Of a stretch of 64,000 nucleotides of DNA, positions 1 through 13,709 are shown in pieces; position 1 is the first letter of the stretch; every line of letters starts with the position of its first letter. The stretch lies in the NCBI GenBank assembly GCA_933228895.1, contig OW121846.1, forward strand, positions 108,393,054-108,457,053, in the 5' to 3' direction. The notes under the pieces were generated by a model. The model did no database searches and was not told the DNA's origin. It worked only from the letters and a program-made list of their open reading frames with translations. Both the position numbers and the translations under genes were made by a program. The stretch is from Platycnemis pennipes. Lineage: Eukaryota; Arthropoda; Insecta; Odonata; Platycnemididae.

Positions 1-775
1 ACGGATTTCAGATTAATAAAGTGTTGCAGAGCGGAGATTGTCGGCGGTGGTTTTTGTCGGTGCCAGTCAATTGGCCAGCTCGCGGGTCACACGTGTGGAA
101 GCGCCGTTCTCCGCGTGGCTCATTCATCACGACGGACAGTGATCTTCTTGTCGGGGCGAGGCTGTCAGCGGGGTGCGAGACAAGGGCAGCGAGGGGGTTG
201 ATGGGTACGTTGTTGCTACAAGGGTGGTGGGGGGAAGGAAGGGGAGGGCAGAGCCATCTCGAAGGCGGTGGAGATATTGTGAAACACTCCCTCTGCCCAC
301 ACCCCCGGCATCCCATTGTCTTCCCCCGCGAAACATCTCTCGATGAGAGCGCTCCTTTCACCCACGTCGTTTGGCCAAAAGATGTTTTGATGCTACTTCT
401 CCCCCTCTTCTCCCCCACCCCACTCATCTTTCATTTCCCTCCCCAACCCCGCCCCCCCCCCCCCCCCCACGTTGCTTAAAAAACGCCGGGGAGGCGTTGG
501 CCTCGTTTTCTTTTCGCCGTGTAATCAATCGCCACCTCTCGTCACATGCCCCCGATCCTTCGAGCCCCTCGCGGCCCCGTCGCCCCACTCTGACCCCCAA
601 ACACTCGCCCCTGCCCTCTCCGGCGGCTCCTTTGGTCCGCTTGCCCTCCGCCCACTCTGGAGAGCCGGAGAACAACCTCCCGCCTTCGTCCAACGCATTG
701 TTGCAGTTAGGCGCGAAATTTTTTCCGAGTGGAAGTGACGTCACGGAGGTGACGTGACTGCCTCGAAGACGACAT
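1..775. other. GC-rich, CpG-containing island without a supported gene
   Basis: This block is clearly richer in G and C than the AT-rich DNA that follows. Its right half is pyrimidine-rich on the plus strand and contains a run of 17 C at 452-468. Long open frames occur on both strands, but they run through low-complexity C-rich DNA, have proline/arginine-rich translations and lack family resemblance, so I treat them as by-products of few stop codons. The edge carries CRE-like sites (separate entry). It may be a promoter or enhancer island of a gene to the left or of onecut; this is inference. Confidence 0.55.
736..757. promoter_or_regulatory. CRE-like palindrome plus half site
   Basis: A perfect TGACGTCA palindrome lies at 736-743, and a related TGACGTGA lies at 750-757. 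TGACGTCA is the consensus site of CREB/ATF bZIP factors (established knowledge). Their placement at the border of a GC-rich island supports a regulatory role, but binding is not shown by sequence alone. Confidence 0.4.
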
Positions 776-922
776 GTGGTTACTCACATTTGGAGAAAAA
801 ACCTCGTCACGAATAAAACTGCGAAATAGGGAAATCCAAAATGATTCGGATTTTTTACATTTTCTCGGTGGCTGGAAACCAGTTTGCAATACCTTACCAT
901 TTAGGATCCAAATGGTTTATGT

Positions 923-1214
923 CAGGGGTCGGCAAACTACTGAGTGAACCACATGTGGCTCTTTGGGGCGTATATGTGGTTCTGAAGAATAATAAAAATT
1001 GAGAATGAAACAATTGTAGTTTTATTTCTTGAATCGGTGCATTATTTGCTAGTACCAACTGGTTTTAGTGCTTTAATTTAAAAACCACTCATTAATAATG
1101 ACATAATATTATGTATTCACATTTTCCGTATTTACAAATGTATATTCATGGCTTTTGAATAGTAAGGGAGGTATAGGAATTGGCTCTTCCGTCTAGAAAG
1201 TTTGGCGACTCCTG
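923..1214. mobile_element. hAT-like MITE with imperfect terminal inverted repeats
   Basis: The left end begins CAGGGGTCGGCAAACT and the right end, reverse-complemented, begins CAGGAGTCGCCAAACT, giving 14 of 16 matching bases. Such CAGGGGTCGGCAA-type ends are typical of non-autonomous hAT elements. The 292-bp interior is AT-rich and non-coding. The flanking 8-mers (GTTTATGT and GTTCCTGG) agree at 5 of 8 positions, so the target duplication is decayed or the ends are slightly off. It is probably an old copy. Confidence 0.6.
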
Positions 1215-4200
1215 GTTCCTGGCATCAGAAACATTTTAGTGGGGGTGATACCTGCGTATTGCTATTGATTCGAACACAGGGATCAAACTGGTCGGGATAA
1301 TTAGTTCCCTGCGAAAATTATCGGACTGATCATCGTGATAAAGGTGTTGCCACCAAGACAGCAGTCATGTGCCTGCTAGCATGCGGGCATTACTACATTA
1401 TTGTCAAGTAATTAGTGGTGTCTCCACTGTGAATGCCATTGCTACTGCTTTGTGGTGGTGGTGTGTTCCCGTACCCGTTGTTCCTGATACCCGTATAATA
1501 GTGAACAGATCTAAAAGGGTTGAGTGACACGACCACGTTAAATTTGAAGGATTCAATCCAGCCGGTGGGTTTGATTTAAATTAACTTCTTATATCGAGGA
1601 ACGGGATTGTAAACTTAGAAAGAAATGTTTTCGAGCAAAATTCGATTCGTACCTGAGCGCATTCAAATATTTTCTGCTCGTCGAGTGTGACTTAAAACCT
1701 TGGTTTCATGGTATTTTACGACAACAGTTTGCTGATTTTAGGTAGTGCTTTTTCTACACCTATCCTCAATATTATAAATACCCTCTCAATACTAAAATAC
1801 ATCGCTTTTCAAGGCAACTGCCAAGTTCTTCGCAAGGTAAGCGAGTACGAAATAGTATGGAAAGGTGGTTTGAGTGAAATGCCGATAACTCTTCACCCCA
1901 TGACTAAGTGCTAATGGATGCATTATATATTTCATAATATCATTGCCATGCTTTTTTAATATTCGCAGAGAATACCTCAAGCTATATTCTATTTAAGATT
2001 TGATGCTATGAATCCACATTACACGACCATCTTTTAGTATATTTCGTCTATATTGGGTAGTGGGTTGAAATTGAAGTTACGGATAATATAGTGGTCATAT
2101 CTTAAAATGCCAGCTTCAACAGATAACACTTCGGTATCCAAGCAATATCATTGGTTTAGGGTAGAAAAACCGAATTTGAAGTGCTTTAAACTTCCGACCT
2201 CTTAAGTCATTTCTACTCTTATCATATTTACACTTTGGCCATTTCTGGAGAGATAAGAGGAGTTGATCCCTCCAGTGTCAGAATCAGCACATCTGATGGT
2301 CCTGATAATTACAAATAAGTTATCGCTCTTCTTTGATTCACCGTTTTCAAGTTTTAATGCCGCATGAATATCTAGTAATAACTTCAACGTAATTAGCTAT
2401 TTAGGCTCATATATTCCCACAAACATCTAATTTTCAAATTTAGTCGAACCTTACGTTAGAAAGTGAAATAGGAATCCTAATGTAGTACATGTCCTATTGA
2501 ATGTTGAACATGAACATTCTGCCACTTAAATACGGTCAAAACCACATAGGTACGCCAATTTTTGTCCTCCAATGTAATGAAAGTTATAGTATTAGCAATT
2601 ATTATTCTAGCACTAGTAGGAATAATGTGCTACTGAACTATTATTATGAAACCTGGGTGAATTATAGTGAAATACACATGTAATTCTTCTATTTTGCAAT
2701 CAAATTGCATGCAATGTACCCCAATTGAAAGACTTAAGTGAACGCACAGTTTTTCCCAAAACCTATTTTAAACTAAATCAGAGGAGTGAGAACTGACTGA
2801 ATTCCTAGAAGATATTTAATTATCTATTGACAAAAATGTTTTTATTATTTTGCATTTTAAAATATTCTTAATGATTTAAGTAAAAATACCATTGTATAAA
2901 AAATGGAACGATAAAGATATGGCCCCAAGTCACAAATACAATATTACCTAATGTCACCTGTCAGGGCCGCTTTCCAACTTTGGCCCTATCAGTTGTATTT
3001 TGTGTCTAGTAGGATTTTATAAATATTTATCTGAGAAAGATGTGAAAATTCAGTTTTACGCAATATTAGCGGCTCACTTGTTAGGCATAGAAATATTCGA
3101 AATAGGGTGATTTATAGCCTACTTAAATTCGTGGATGTGATTTTTTTTGTTAGGCATAGAAATATTCGAAATAGGGTGATTTATAGCCTACTTAAATTCG
3201 TGGATGTGATTTTTTTGTGTGGATAGGTAATACTTAACCACCCACTCTAGTGTTTAGCGTTCATATGTTTCATAACAAACTTGCATGATGAACACAATCT
3301 GTTCGTCTTCCTCCCGCATGACCTCTCGTTTAAAATTTTCTGTGTGAAATGCATCGTAGCGCAATGTACTCCTGCGACGTAGGCAAAAGTCAATACATAT
3401 ATGTATGGCGTGTTGTCTAACTTGCATGAAATAATTTGTAATTCTGCTAGGGAGACATTGATAAATTTGCTTTTTCCTTTACTATTTTACAGAGTATCAT
3501 GTCTAATTTAACACTGACGCATACCAGGTGATTTACACTTAGTTATAAAAACCTGACCAGACTTTTCACCAGGTGTCTATCGCCTAAATCCGTGATTGGC
3601 GTATTCCGAGATGTCACTTAAGAACGTAGCTTAAGTATTGAAAGTTTGGTTGGAGTTGCAACTGTAAGGGAGTGTGGAAGCCTGACGCAATTTTTCCGTT
3701 CAATTTACTAACCAACAATATTAATTATCCCAAAAGTCATTATTTCAGGAAGCAGAAAGCATTCAGTATGCTGTTTAATTTAATGTGGGTGTTTGCAAAT
3801 GAAATGGGTGAATTATTTTTTTTGGCTACTCTCTCGCTTATGAAGCCTGGCTGGAAACAAGCACGAGATTAAAAGAAGTAGAAAATATGTGTCCTTTAAT
3901 TTAAGATTTTGGAGTTTGACCTACAACTTTCCCGCATGGGCGCGGAATATTGTCACGTTATTGTGTAGCTTTGAACATTTATGATCAGAATTTAACAATA
4001 CATTTTTTACTTATTAAAAATTTGCGTTACAATAATAACAGATACTCTTGTCATATCTATTCCTTTTGTAATTAGACCTCTTTCCCCCCCTCCACTTTTT
4101 GCTACAAAAAATGTTCAATTCAGCATTTTACATGGGGCTTTATTCCAATTGCAACCTATTAGTTGTAAATCACGCTAATTATAGGATAATTATCTTTGAC

Positions 4201-7200
4201 TAAATTCCCATTTTAATGAAACATAGAAACCAATTCATTTAGCGGAGGTGCTAGACTGAAAATGTTATATTCAGATTCGAGCATTCACTAGTGATGGCTA
4301 CCTCTGAGGCCGAGCATTTTGTCTATAGCTGCAGATGTTATGTCATATGATCTTCAAAATAAGCCACTACATTTAGACCACAACACACATAGCTTTCATG
4401 GCCACGCTTGGAAAGAAGCCTTCTTTGTTCAAGAGTATAAGAGAATTAATATTTAGGACCTTGCCTCTGTGAAAGCTATGAAATTGTCCAAATACTTTGA
4501 AAATATACAAGACGAGTGTTGAGCCAATCAAACTTCAAATGAAATGCTTATAACACAAATTAAAGAGCAGTAAAATTACGTTATATGTGATTGGAACAGT
4601 TAATTTCTCTGTTAATTATATAGTAGAAATTTCTGGAAGAATTCCGCCTTCTGATGATTTTAAAACACCTTTATTTGCATTATTCTTCATTGGTGATTTT
4701 ACAAGTTACTCCTAAACGTTTGAGTTTTACACATAGATGTGACTTCATAAAAGCAGAATATTACAACGGAATCATTATCTTATTCGTGCTGTTAAAATTT
4801 GCGTGCTTAATTAGGTAGGCTATCACTTGCTTATTTGGTTAAAAGTTAAAACTAGATTTATAATATAATATTAAACATACGAAGTATTATGTCAATAATT
4901 CAAAGTATTTCTGATCAATGTCAGCTAAAATGTCGTGATGAGTAAATGTGTGGTAAATGTGGAACAAAAATGGAAAAATTTATGAGTTTTCCCAGTTTGC
5001 AAAACGGCTTTGGAATTTTCATTTTCCTCTCAAATGATGACGTTTAGCTAAGTTTGGTCAAAATCGGTTACCCTATGGGCAATCACCTCTGAAGTGGAAA
5101 AATGAATTAGGAAAAGTAGCTAAAGTTCTGTGTGGTGAGGTTCTGCATTACTTCTAGAACATCCCATAGTCACAAAGTAAACTAAGAAAATATTCTTACA
5201 GAAATGCAGATAAGTTTTCCTCTTACGACGCCTAGGTTTTAGGTCCAGATTTATTAAAATTCTTGTCTCTCCGTATGCTTTATATGATTTTATAAGAATT
5301 AAAGAATGCTATCAGTGGGAATACCAATTTTTGGGCGTTTCTTTCAACTATACGGCAGAGATATTTAAGATATGCATTCATAGGGTACGCAAGTTTGGGT
5401 TTCGATTCTCGATGAAAACAAATTGCTTTGTGCTGGCAGTGGAGATGCTTCTACGGTAATTGACGGCTTTTAAAATACCTTCTCGATCCTCTAAATAAAT
5501 TTTACAAAAAGGAGTTTCCGTCGGCCATTGAAGCGGAGTAATCAAGTACTATTTCCCGTGTCTATATAAACAATTAAATTCAATTCGTGATTTTAATCCC
5601 ATTCCCACGGATTTTTTTAACGATTTGGTATCATGGATTTTGTCACGAATTCCAAATATTAGTGATCTTATGCCACCAGTGATGTCATCTTTGTATTTTA
5701 TTTTACAATTAATCCACAGTTATTTAGGAATACTTATCCCAACCTCAGATGTTTTGGATTTTTGTGCAAGAGAATCCTTCTAGAGGAAAATAATTCAGTC
5801 TTCTTTCACCTTTTTATGATATTATAGGATTCAGAATAGGGTTAGTTGAGAATAGGATTCAGAATCCCTCCTTAATATTGACCTATCAAATATTTTTACC
5901 TTCCGTACGCCACTAGTGTCACATTTATCCATGCTTGTACCAGGATATCTTGAAAATAAGTTAGAGAATTAACTTCAGGAAACATTATTTCCACAGTCGA
6001 CTTTTTCTCATCAGAGTGACAAAAACGGCTTTAAAGATAAGTTTTCTGCTGATCTAGTGAAAAAATCACTGCCAAAAACTAGGGACACCATTTAAAAAAG
6101 GAACTCGTCAGCAATCAGGACATAAGTTTGAAATTAACCTCCAAAAGGGGTAAATATTTGTAATGATTAAGTTAAATATTATCAACTCCTTTCAATTATT
6201 CATCATCGGAGTAACGAAGGATATTTAAGCAATTATATTGTGTGCATGGAAAAGAGAGTCCAAACCTAACAAAATCGTTATAAATAATAAAATGCTTTCT
6301 AATATAATAGCTAGAAATAACTCTAATACTAGTTCCTACGACACCGTATTGGGTAGAGTGAACGAAAACTTATTCCAAATGAGCAACAGGTCTGTTGGAA
6401 AATTATGACCTTCTTTTTCAAGAAAGGTGTATGAAAAATATGAAAAGGCTCCAGCACAAGAACCTTTTGTTTTACCTACCATTGTTTTCCATTTCTTTGC
6501 CACAGTATTTTTTATGTCGATTTTTGTTGAATTACGAATGACCTGGCTAAAATGGTTCTATTCAATAGTTGGGGATCAGAACACTTATTGTCTCCTTTGC
6601 CGCTGAGCTACTTGATCTTTCTCCAAAATCTTCGCGGCATACCACTAGCAACTTGATCTATGTAAGATGATTTTTACTTCAATCTAAGTATGATATTTTT
6701 AGTTCTGTTCGAGATAATCCGTGATGTTCAGTCTGTAGGTTAATGTAAGAGCGTATGATTGATTATCTCTTTGAGAAACCAGAAGAATAAAAGCGTGCTG
6801 ATGTTGCTGAAACCAATGAACTATTTTTGCTTATCTTGAGTTTATTTTGAGTTGAGAACACAATTTGCTGTATATAAATTTAATGTGTCTGTCATCACAA
6901 CAGGTGTATTATAAATTCGTTTATGGTGTTATAATGATTTGTATTTCCCGATTGTTATGCGCTGCACCATATAGTCTCGGATTCTAGGGTCTTCTGCACT
7001 GGGTGAAGCATCTATTGAAATAAACCTCACCTGGTGCGGAACCCGAGAAGAATTCATCCAAATTTTTCACCGGGAAAGCCTAATGTCCTTTATAATATGA
7101 GGTTGCTCCTCAGCAAAATATAAAGCGTAAACATTGAAACAAGTAAAAACCTCGTGCAACGTCATCACTTTATCCTTTAACATTACTATATTAACTTGAA

Positions 7201-7529
7201 TTTGATGCTTATAGCTAAGAACATGAATCACTCCAGTCAAGTCTGTCAGAAAAATGAAACTCGTCCTCTTGTAGCGTTTCCTCTTCCTCTTATATCGTTT
7301 TCTAGTCAAACTTTTTTGGAAAATTTCAAGGAATTGAGTAGAGGGAGAAAGAAGATAAATATTTTAGTCGTTTTGACTAGCATTCTCACAATCTTTTCTC
7401 TTTTATCTTTCTGTCATGACTTTGAAAAAGCAGTAGAGTTTTAATTTGAAATAAATACGCGCAGACAAGAAAATACAAAAATGTATATTTCTTTGGAATC
7501 GATAAGTTACTTGAAGGATGAAGAAGGGA
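1215..7529. other. AT-rich intergenic DNA
   Basis: No gene is supported here. Open frames are short (up to about 82 codons), AT-driven and without recognisable domains. The only clear structure is the 69-bp tandem duplication listed separately and a small direct repeat around 5821-5870 (GATTCAGAAT repeated). Confidence 0.6.
3080..3217 (+). repeat. Two-copy tandem duplication, period 69 bp
   Basis: The segment starting GTTAGGCATAGAAATATTCG at 3080 recurs at 3149. The two copies are identical except for one T in the closing T-run. The near identity implies a recent duplication, or possibly an assembly artefact. Confidence 0.9.
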
Positions 7530-7798
7530 ATGTGTGGGCTCAACCCGAAGGTTGGGTTTTGATAGGTGGGAGTAGAGCTCTCCCCGTACTAAGCCATTGG
7601 CGCGTGAAATTCACACATTAAGGGTAGGGGGTCGGTTCCTTTCACAGGGCCACCTGCAGTTTCCTACGAAGTTCTGACACGCTGAAAATCGAATCGCGAG
7701 GATTTTAGGTGAGGGCGTCCGGAGAGGCTCCTGCCCGTGATTTTAACCCGGGACCCTCCAGTTGGTAGCTCAGTGCTCTCCCCCTAGGCCACCACGAA
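7530..7798 (-). mobile_element. tRNA-derived SINE
   Basis: Read on the minus strand, the element begins near 7798 with an A-box-like TGGTGGCCTAGGGGGAG. A B-box-like GGGTTAAAATCAC follows at 7749-7737, about 45 bases on, which is the spacing of a pol III tRNA promoter. A body of about 200 bp follows. The B box has decayed from the usual GGTTCGAATCC, suggesting an old copy. The 3' boundary near 7530 is approximate. Confidence 0.6.
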
Positions 7799-7800
7799 AA

Positions 7801-10520
7801 CATTTTAAGTATACAGATAAGATAATGTTAGAATAACGCTTGAAACATGCCCTACACCTTAGAGTAAATAAATTTTCTGACGTAAATAATCATAGTTAAT
7901 ATAAGTGGCCATATTGATAATCGCAATAAATGATTCCGGAGAGTGAGATAGAACATTTGTGTTTCAGAAATTTGATGTAAATTTACTGACGACAACCAGT
8001 TTTAGTTGCTATGTTGTAAAATATTTGGGGTTGCACCGATGAAAGGTGACTTGACTAAGCTCTTTACAAGCACTACCTTCTGTAATCTGAACCATCTGTA
8101 ATCTTCACCTATTTCATATCCCATGCCTTCCTTCTTTATAATTTGCAAACTCTACATTTCAAAAGTGTTCGATTCGATAATATTGGAATTTTCATTGTTT
8201 CCCTCCCGGTTATGAAAGACCAGTTTTCGGTGTAAAGCCGACACTAAGCCCCATGTCATCACCAATTATCTTTTCAACTCATCTTTCCTACGTGCAATTT
8301 TATAGTTTCTAACCTTCTAATACTTTTTTTTTTATTCGTATTTTTTTCTTCCAAATTAATCGTCAATCATAAAAACTACTTCATGCCTTGAAATATGTCT
8401 TGTAATCTCATTACTTATATTTTCTAGTTATCATAATTTACATGATCTCTATTTCTGATTTTGTATTTATTTTAATTGTCAGTACAATCACTGCTTTATC
8501 ATTCACAGTTTAAACAACATAGGTCCCCACATTCTTATTTTTCATGACCCAGTTCCATCCATGCCTCTTGCACCTCTGTATCTCTAACGCCCCATATATC
8601 TTAAGCACCGTGTGGGACGTGCATCCCCGCTCAACCCCCGAACTTATCACTGCCTACCCGAATTTCTTAAGTTAACACCATTCTCATTCGCAAAATTTTG
8701 CATAGACTCGGTATTTTACTCCTAAGTTACAAACGATTTGTTTCCTTATAGTTTTTTTTGACGGAAGACACCATGCTGCAGTGATGATGTGGGAAGGACA
8801 AGGGTATGTAGTACCTTACCTATTATACTTGAAAGGCTTTAGATTGCCTCATAGTCCCTTAAATTTAATTTGAAAATAAACATCAGGATAAATAACTGAT
8901 TATAATTGTAAAGATTGAAAGAGTGTTAGCGTACAGCTTTTACAGACATAAGAACTTTTAATTCAGTGGTATTAAAATACGTTTTGATTGTAATCACAGA
9001 TTTTGTTAAAATGAGAATAATTGTAAAAGCTTTAATTTAGAAATATGTATATTAAACAAGCGTACTTAGTACACTTTGAGGTATCGTCGGAGTAATCAAA
9101 TAAATGTAGTTAGCTGGAATTTTGGAATTTAAAATAGTGTTGAAATGGGAACATATAAATGCAGAAGGGCCAGAGAACCTTTTTTCAGAACATAATAAGA
9201 AATAAACAGGTACAGTGTGTGGTGGCAGATAAAATAAACTCCTAAACGGAATGCTACCAAGTTTGGAAGTCGCGCTTCAGTTATTACTGTTCATTAAAAG
9301 AGCTTTTAAATGATTGTATTACGTTCCAAAATTCTTTAAAAGCAAACTTTTTTCATCTTTTAACACTTTTCCTAAGGGCCCATTAGAAAATCTTAACCCC
9401 GCATCTAAAACCCTGAATAAATTATAATTTTCCCTAACGATTTCTCCTCCCCAAACGTTATACGGTCTAAAGTCATATTTATTTCTAAAGTATCACATTT
9501 AATGTTTTCATTGCATACAACTTGAAGAGCCTAAGTTTTATTTCACAGTCAAACTGCTTGTCCTTCAGATACTAATACCAAGAATTGGCATCTCAAGATT
9601 CTCATAAATAATTGCACTTAAGATTTCATTATCTTGAGATTTGAAACTGCGTGATAATTCAATATTCAATAGGTTCAACGGAAAAATTCTCTCCTATCCA
9701 CAAGTGGAGGAGATTGATTACATTTGCATTGATTATATCCTTCCGGCCATTAAATACTTGTGAACTTCTTTCAAATATTTTTACGACAATAACCTAAGAC
9801 GTCTCAGCATTCTTAAAAGCATCCATCTCTAGGTGAGCTGGAGCAAGGATGCACAAATAGCTTATTGTGAGCCACAGCTTGGATGAAAAAATTGCGAATT
9901 GCCTTCAACAAAAACTCATAGCACTTTGGAACCCGAAATAGAGGGCTGAGGGTGGGTGTGTTTGGAGAAGAGTTAGTGATGAAAGGGACTTGAGGAATGC
10001 GAAGTAGATTGAAGGGAGAACGGATAGGTGAAGAGGATGCGTTCATCCGGCATATCTTTTAATATGATGGATTACTGACGGATAACATGGAGGGAGTTGA
10101 AATCAATAGCCTTACAGTAAATGCCATGAGAAAGTGTATGGACGGTGAACGTTGACAGAGTAGCTGAAAAGAGAGGTGATAGAAAAAGTTATTGACTCTT
10201 TTTCACCAATATATGCATATTACCGATTGGATATAGTCCATTTAGTCATCAAATTCACCTTAAAAGCTACCCTTTTGCTAATTCATGTATCACTAACCAC
10301 TCATTAATTGATGTAACAAAAATTCAATGTAAGTATACACCCTTGCGTAGACGACTAAATATTGCACTGAAAATTTACGTATCACCCATCCGTTTTTATA
10401 CTGTGAGTGGAAGAGCTTTGATTGATAACTCGACTTCATCATTATTGTGTGAACAAATTTATTGAACAACTATTAATTTTTCCTTTTTTCATTTTAATAT
10501 GCCGGGAAATAAAGACAAAG
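7801..10520. other. AT-rich intergenic DNA
   Basis: I see no gene here. A 77-codon open frame on the minus strand at 9813-10046 has no recognisable domain and no splice context. No repeat family could be named. Confidence 0.55.
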
Positions 10521-10890
10521 ACGACCATTGACCCCCGCGCAGTGTTTTTATTGGCATCGCGAGTGTTCCACAATCGCCGTTTTAGCTGCAGCGACCTGAT
10601 AGGTAAGGAGATACTGTAAGGACGCTCCCTCTGGGCCCAAAAGTGGAAACTTGAACGGAAGATGCCTTGGTCTGCGTGCGATGTTGTTGAAGCGGAGCGC
10701 ATTTCCCGACGAATAGTGTACGAACGCTTCTTGTTTTCGGTCCGAGGCGCGCTTGCCACTCAACTGCTAATCATGACGGTGAACGCAGTCAGCTCGTACG
10801 GACTTGATGTAAGGGAACACGAGAGGATGCACAAAGGCGAAGGGAGTACAAGGGAGATGATTGATCAAACCTCGATGCTCTCGAGGAATG
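10521..10890. other. GC-balanced patch with a good splice donor
   Basis: This block is noticeably less AT-rich than its surroundings and is open in several frames. On the plus strand an acceptor-like TTTTAGCTGCAG (10581-10592) is followed by GATAG and a donor GTAAGG at 10603. This could be part of a non-coding upstream exon of onecut, which lies 3.8 kb downstream on the same strand, but there is no direct evidence. None of the overlapping open frames resembles a known protein. Confidence 0.25.
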
Positions 10891-12563
10891 TAGGCTGAGA
10901 AACTATACCTTTCTCCTCTCATCAGTGGCATCGTTCCATTGAAATACCGGTAACATTAGACTTCATGAACTCCATACTGGTTACTATATCCCTAAAAATT
11001 GAACTCAACTTTAACAAAACTCTTCAAAATAAAAAAACTACTCTAAAAGTTGATAAGAGCTGAATCTAATGATATCAACTATATGAAAATACCCTGCAGT
11101 ACAGTTTCCAGTTTCTGTTGGCCTGATAGCAATTAAATAAATGTCTGCATATCTGTTTTGAGTGCTTAATTCAAAAATTACTTCACATAATACAACATTA
11201 ATTCACATTCTGACATTTTTCTTGCTCATAAACTGAATCATTACTCAGAAGTTAAATACTCGTTAATTACTGTTACCCGTTAATTACCTACTAAATACTC
11301 GTTGGATAGGAAACGTTTTACCATATCAGTGAGTATTATTTATGTAATGGTGAATATAAATCATTCAATGAGATAAATATTTGTTTTATAAAATGATATT
11401 TGTCAATATACTGCAAGTTAAAATATTGCAGAATACTGAATTACTTCCGCAATTACATTAAAAAAATCATTTAAATATAAATTAAATCATTGATATTCCT
11501 CAGCGTTTTTCAGTGCCATAAGCTAGATACCTCTACAATTATGTTCGCTATCATAAAATTCAAGCTAGAGATTGCCATTCAATGAAAAACAAATAGGTGT
11601 CTTGAGTAATGGATGCAAAAACTTTTGGAATGTTATATGAGATTTTTAAGTATAAATTCAGATCTAATGCCATCGATCACATATTCATTGAGAAATGGTA
11701 ACAAAAGGGTAATTAAAGACTAAGGTGGACTAATGCCAATGATGTATAAAACCTATTATACGTATGTGTGTGTGTGAAACATTGTGTCATAGCCTTTCAA
11801 TAGGATTTATGACTTGGAAGATGCCAACAAGTTCAATGGTTGAAACGTTTAAGAAAGAGACACTTTCCATTTAAAATTTAAGACATGTTTAAGAGAGAGA
11901 ACAAGAAATAGCTATGTTTAATGGCACATACGGCAATAAAATATGAATAACACAAAAAGAAGGTCTGCATTAGTGAGCTAGCTCAAATATGTCATTTGGC
12001 TGATTTTATGCAGCCACCTTCGTTGTACTCCTAATATGAAAATACTTTACATGAAATATATTAAACTAAAACTTGAATGGGTCACCCAATTACCCAATAG
12101 GTTCAGTTAATATCAACATGTATGTGGGTTATTTCAGCATTGTGAAAAGTTAAAAATTAATCTTTTTCAATGCATTTTACTTTTTTATATTTTGCTATTA
12201 TTTTCGACAGGCAAATCACTGAATGATATTAGAATAACATATGTAGTTCTATTTCATTAAGATAACCGTTCTGTAATTTCCTTTTTACCGTATTTTGAGC
12301 ATTTATAGTTTAACCTATTAACATAAAACAAGTAACATCTTATATAAAAGCTTTGTGGAGGAATTAATTTCAATTTATGTTGAGCAAACGCGTGAAATTA
12401 TTACCTTATTACATTGAGGCCTTTGAAATTTGCAATAATTAAAGGTATTTAAAATATGTTGTCATTCTGTCAGCACTTTCACTAGTGAGGGTTCAGAATA
12501 GCACTGAAAAATATACGTTGTTGACACATATTCTAATTTCTTCTGTAGCAACTAAACGCACAT
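10891..12563. other. AT-rich DNA downstream of the minus-strand gene
   Basis: Nothing gene-like is seen. A short TG run lies around 11763-11775. The 3' UTR of the gene at 12564-13233 must start here, but I could not fix a polyadenylation site. Confidence 0.55.
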
Positions 12564-13233
12564 TTACATTCTAAACACAATCGTTTTTGTTGGCCTAGAA
12601 TCATTCTTTGCACTTGCTTTTACATTCCACTGCTTACCAAGGTTTGAGTCTTCTGTACCGTCATATGCAAACAGTTCGCTGACCTTAATTGGTATAGGGG
12701 GAGAGGGTGGGGAATCTGTGGGTGTAGGAACCTTTCTTTCAGGTTCAATTTCATCCTCTTCCATGGCAAACAGTCTCCTCAATCTGTGTGACTTTGCTTT
12801 TGGTTGGACTCTCTTCATACGTCGCCATTCAGCAGCCTTGACTTGCCGAAAATCCGACTCATTTTGTGACCGCAATGACGCTAATTTGGCATCGTACTCC
12901 CTAGCAATAACACAATGCCTCCTCCAAGTTTGAACTTCTCGGTGTGCATCAGGAAATGGGCAACGAGATGACCTTAACTGCCAACCAAAATGTCCCTCAT
13001 TATGTAACGGGTCCTTTATATTCCAGTGGCCATCGTCCAGACCTCCTTCCAATATCTCCATGAAATCTTTAATTAATAAAATATATTAATAATAATACGT
13101 TATTGTAAAACAAACGATCCATTTACATTTTAACGCTCCCACCTTTCATGTAGTTCCAACTCTCACTATGGTGGATATACCTCTCATCTCGTAATCCACA
13201 CACGTTAGGAACTGACCTCATTAATTTCTCCAT
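12564..13233 (-). CDS. Unrecognised 197-residue protein, two coding exons
   Basis: Exon 1 is 13233-13143, intron 13142-13067 (76 bp, donor G|GTGGGA, acceptor TTAATTAAAG), and exon 2 is 13066-12564, ending in TAA. Splicing in phase 1 joins 30 residues (start MEKLMRSVPN, end HSESWNYMK) to DFMEILEGGLDD and restores one frame of 197 residues. The start ATG at 13233 has an in-frame TAA just upstream. The middle (about residues 75-125) is rich in charged and aromatic residues and looks helical (YDAKLASLRSQNESDF, then AAEWRRMKRVQ). A basic KSHRLRR stretch, an acidic EEDEIEPE patch and a proline/serine linker follow. There is no signal peptide or membrane segment. I recognise no family and assign no function. 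It is divergent from onecut with about 1.18 kb between start codons. Precise frame restoration across a short intron is the main reason to believe it. Confidence 0.7.
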
Positions 13234-13709
13234 TGCCCCTTAATAAATTTACATGCGTTACAATTCCAAATCACTTTCTCAAGAATAAATATCCATCTGA
13301 GTATCACAGAAAGCATTCAAATTCGGCACATCAAATGATCAAATTTATCGTTAGTGTGCTAAATTCAATCAGGTATTAATACCACTGAGTAATTACAGGA
13401 AATTGTAATCAACAACAATGCACGGAACACATGAAATAAAAACATAAACCATAGCAAAATAGAAAGATGAAATAGTCCACTTGATAACACATATGAGAGC
13501 ACACAGATTGTTGAATTCAAAATCTACAAAAGACTTACGTGAGAATGAGCGAAGATTGAGAATTAGAGTCTCAACGGAAGCGTCCAGTCACAGTTCACCG
13601 AGCTTAACTCCCAAAAAACTGTCTTGTAAAAGAAAACTTATAGAGAGAATCGTCGTAGAGTCCTCGCGCTATCCCGCACCACGCTGTTCTGAGACCACAT
13701 GGTAATTAT

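Noticed and set aside
1240..1310. B-box-like GTTCGAATCA on the minus strand
   Set aside because: No A box and no SINE-like body; probably chance.
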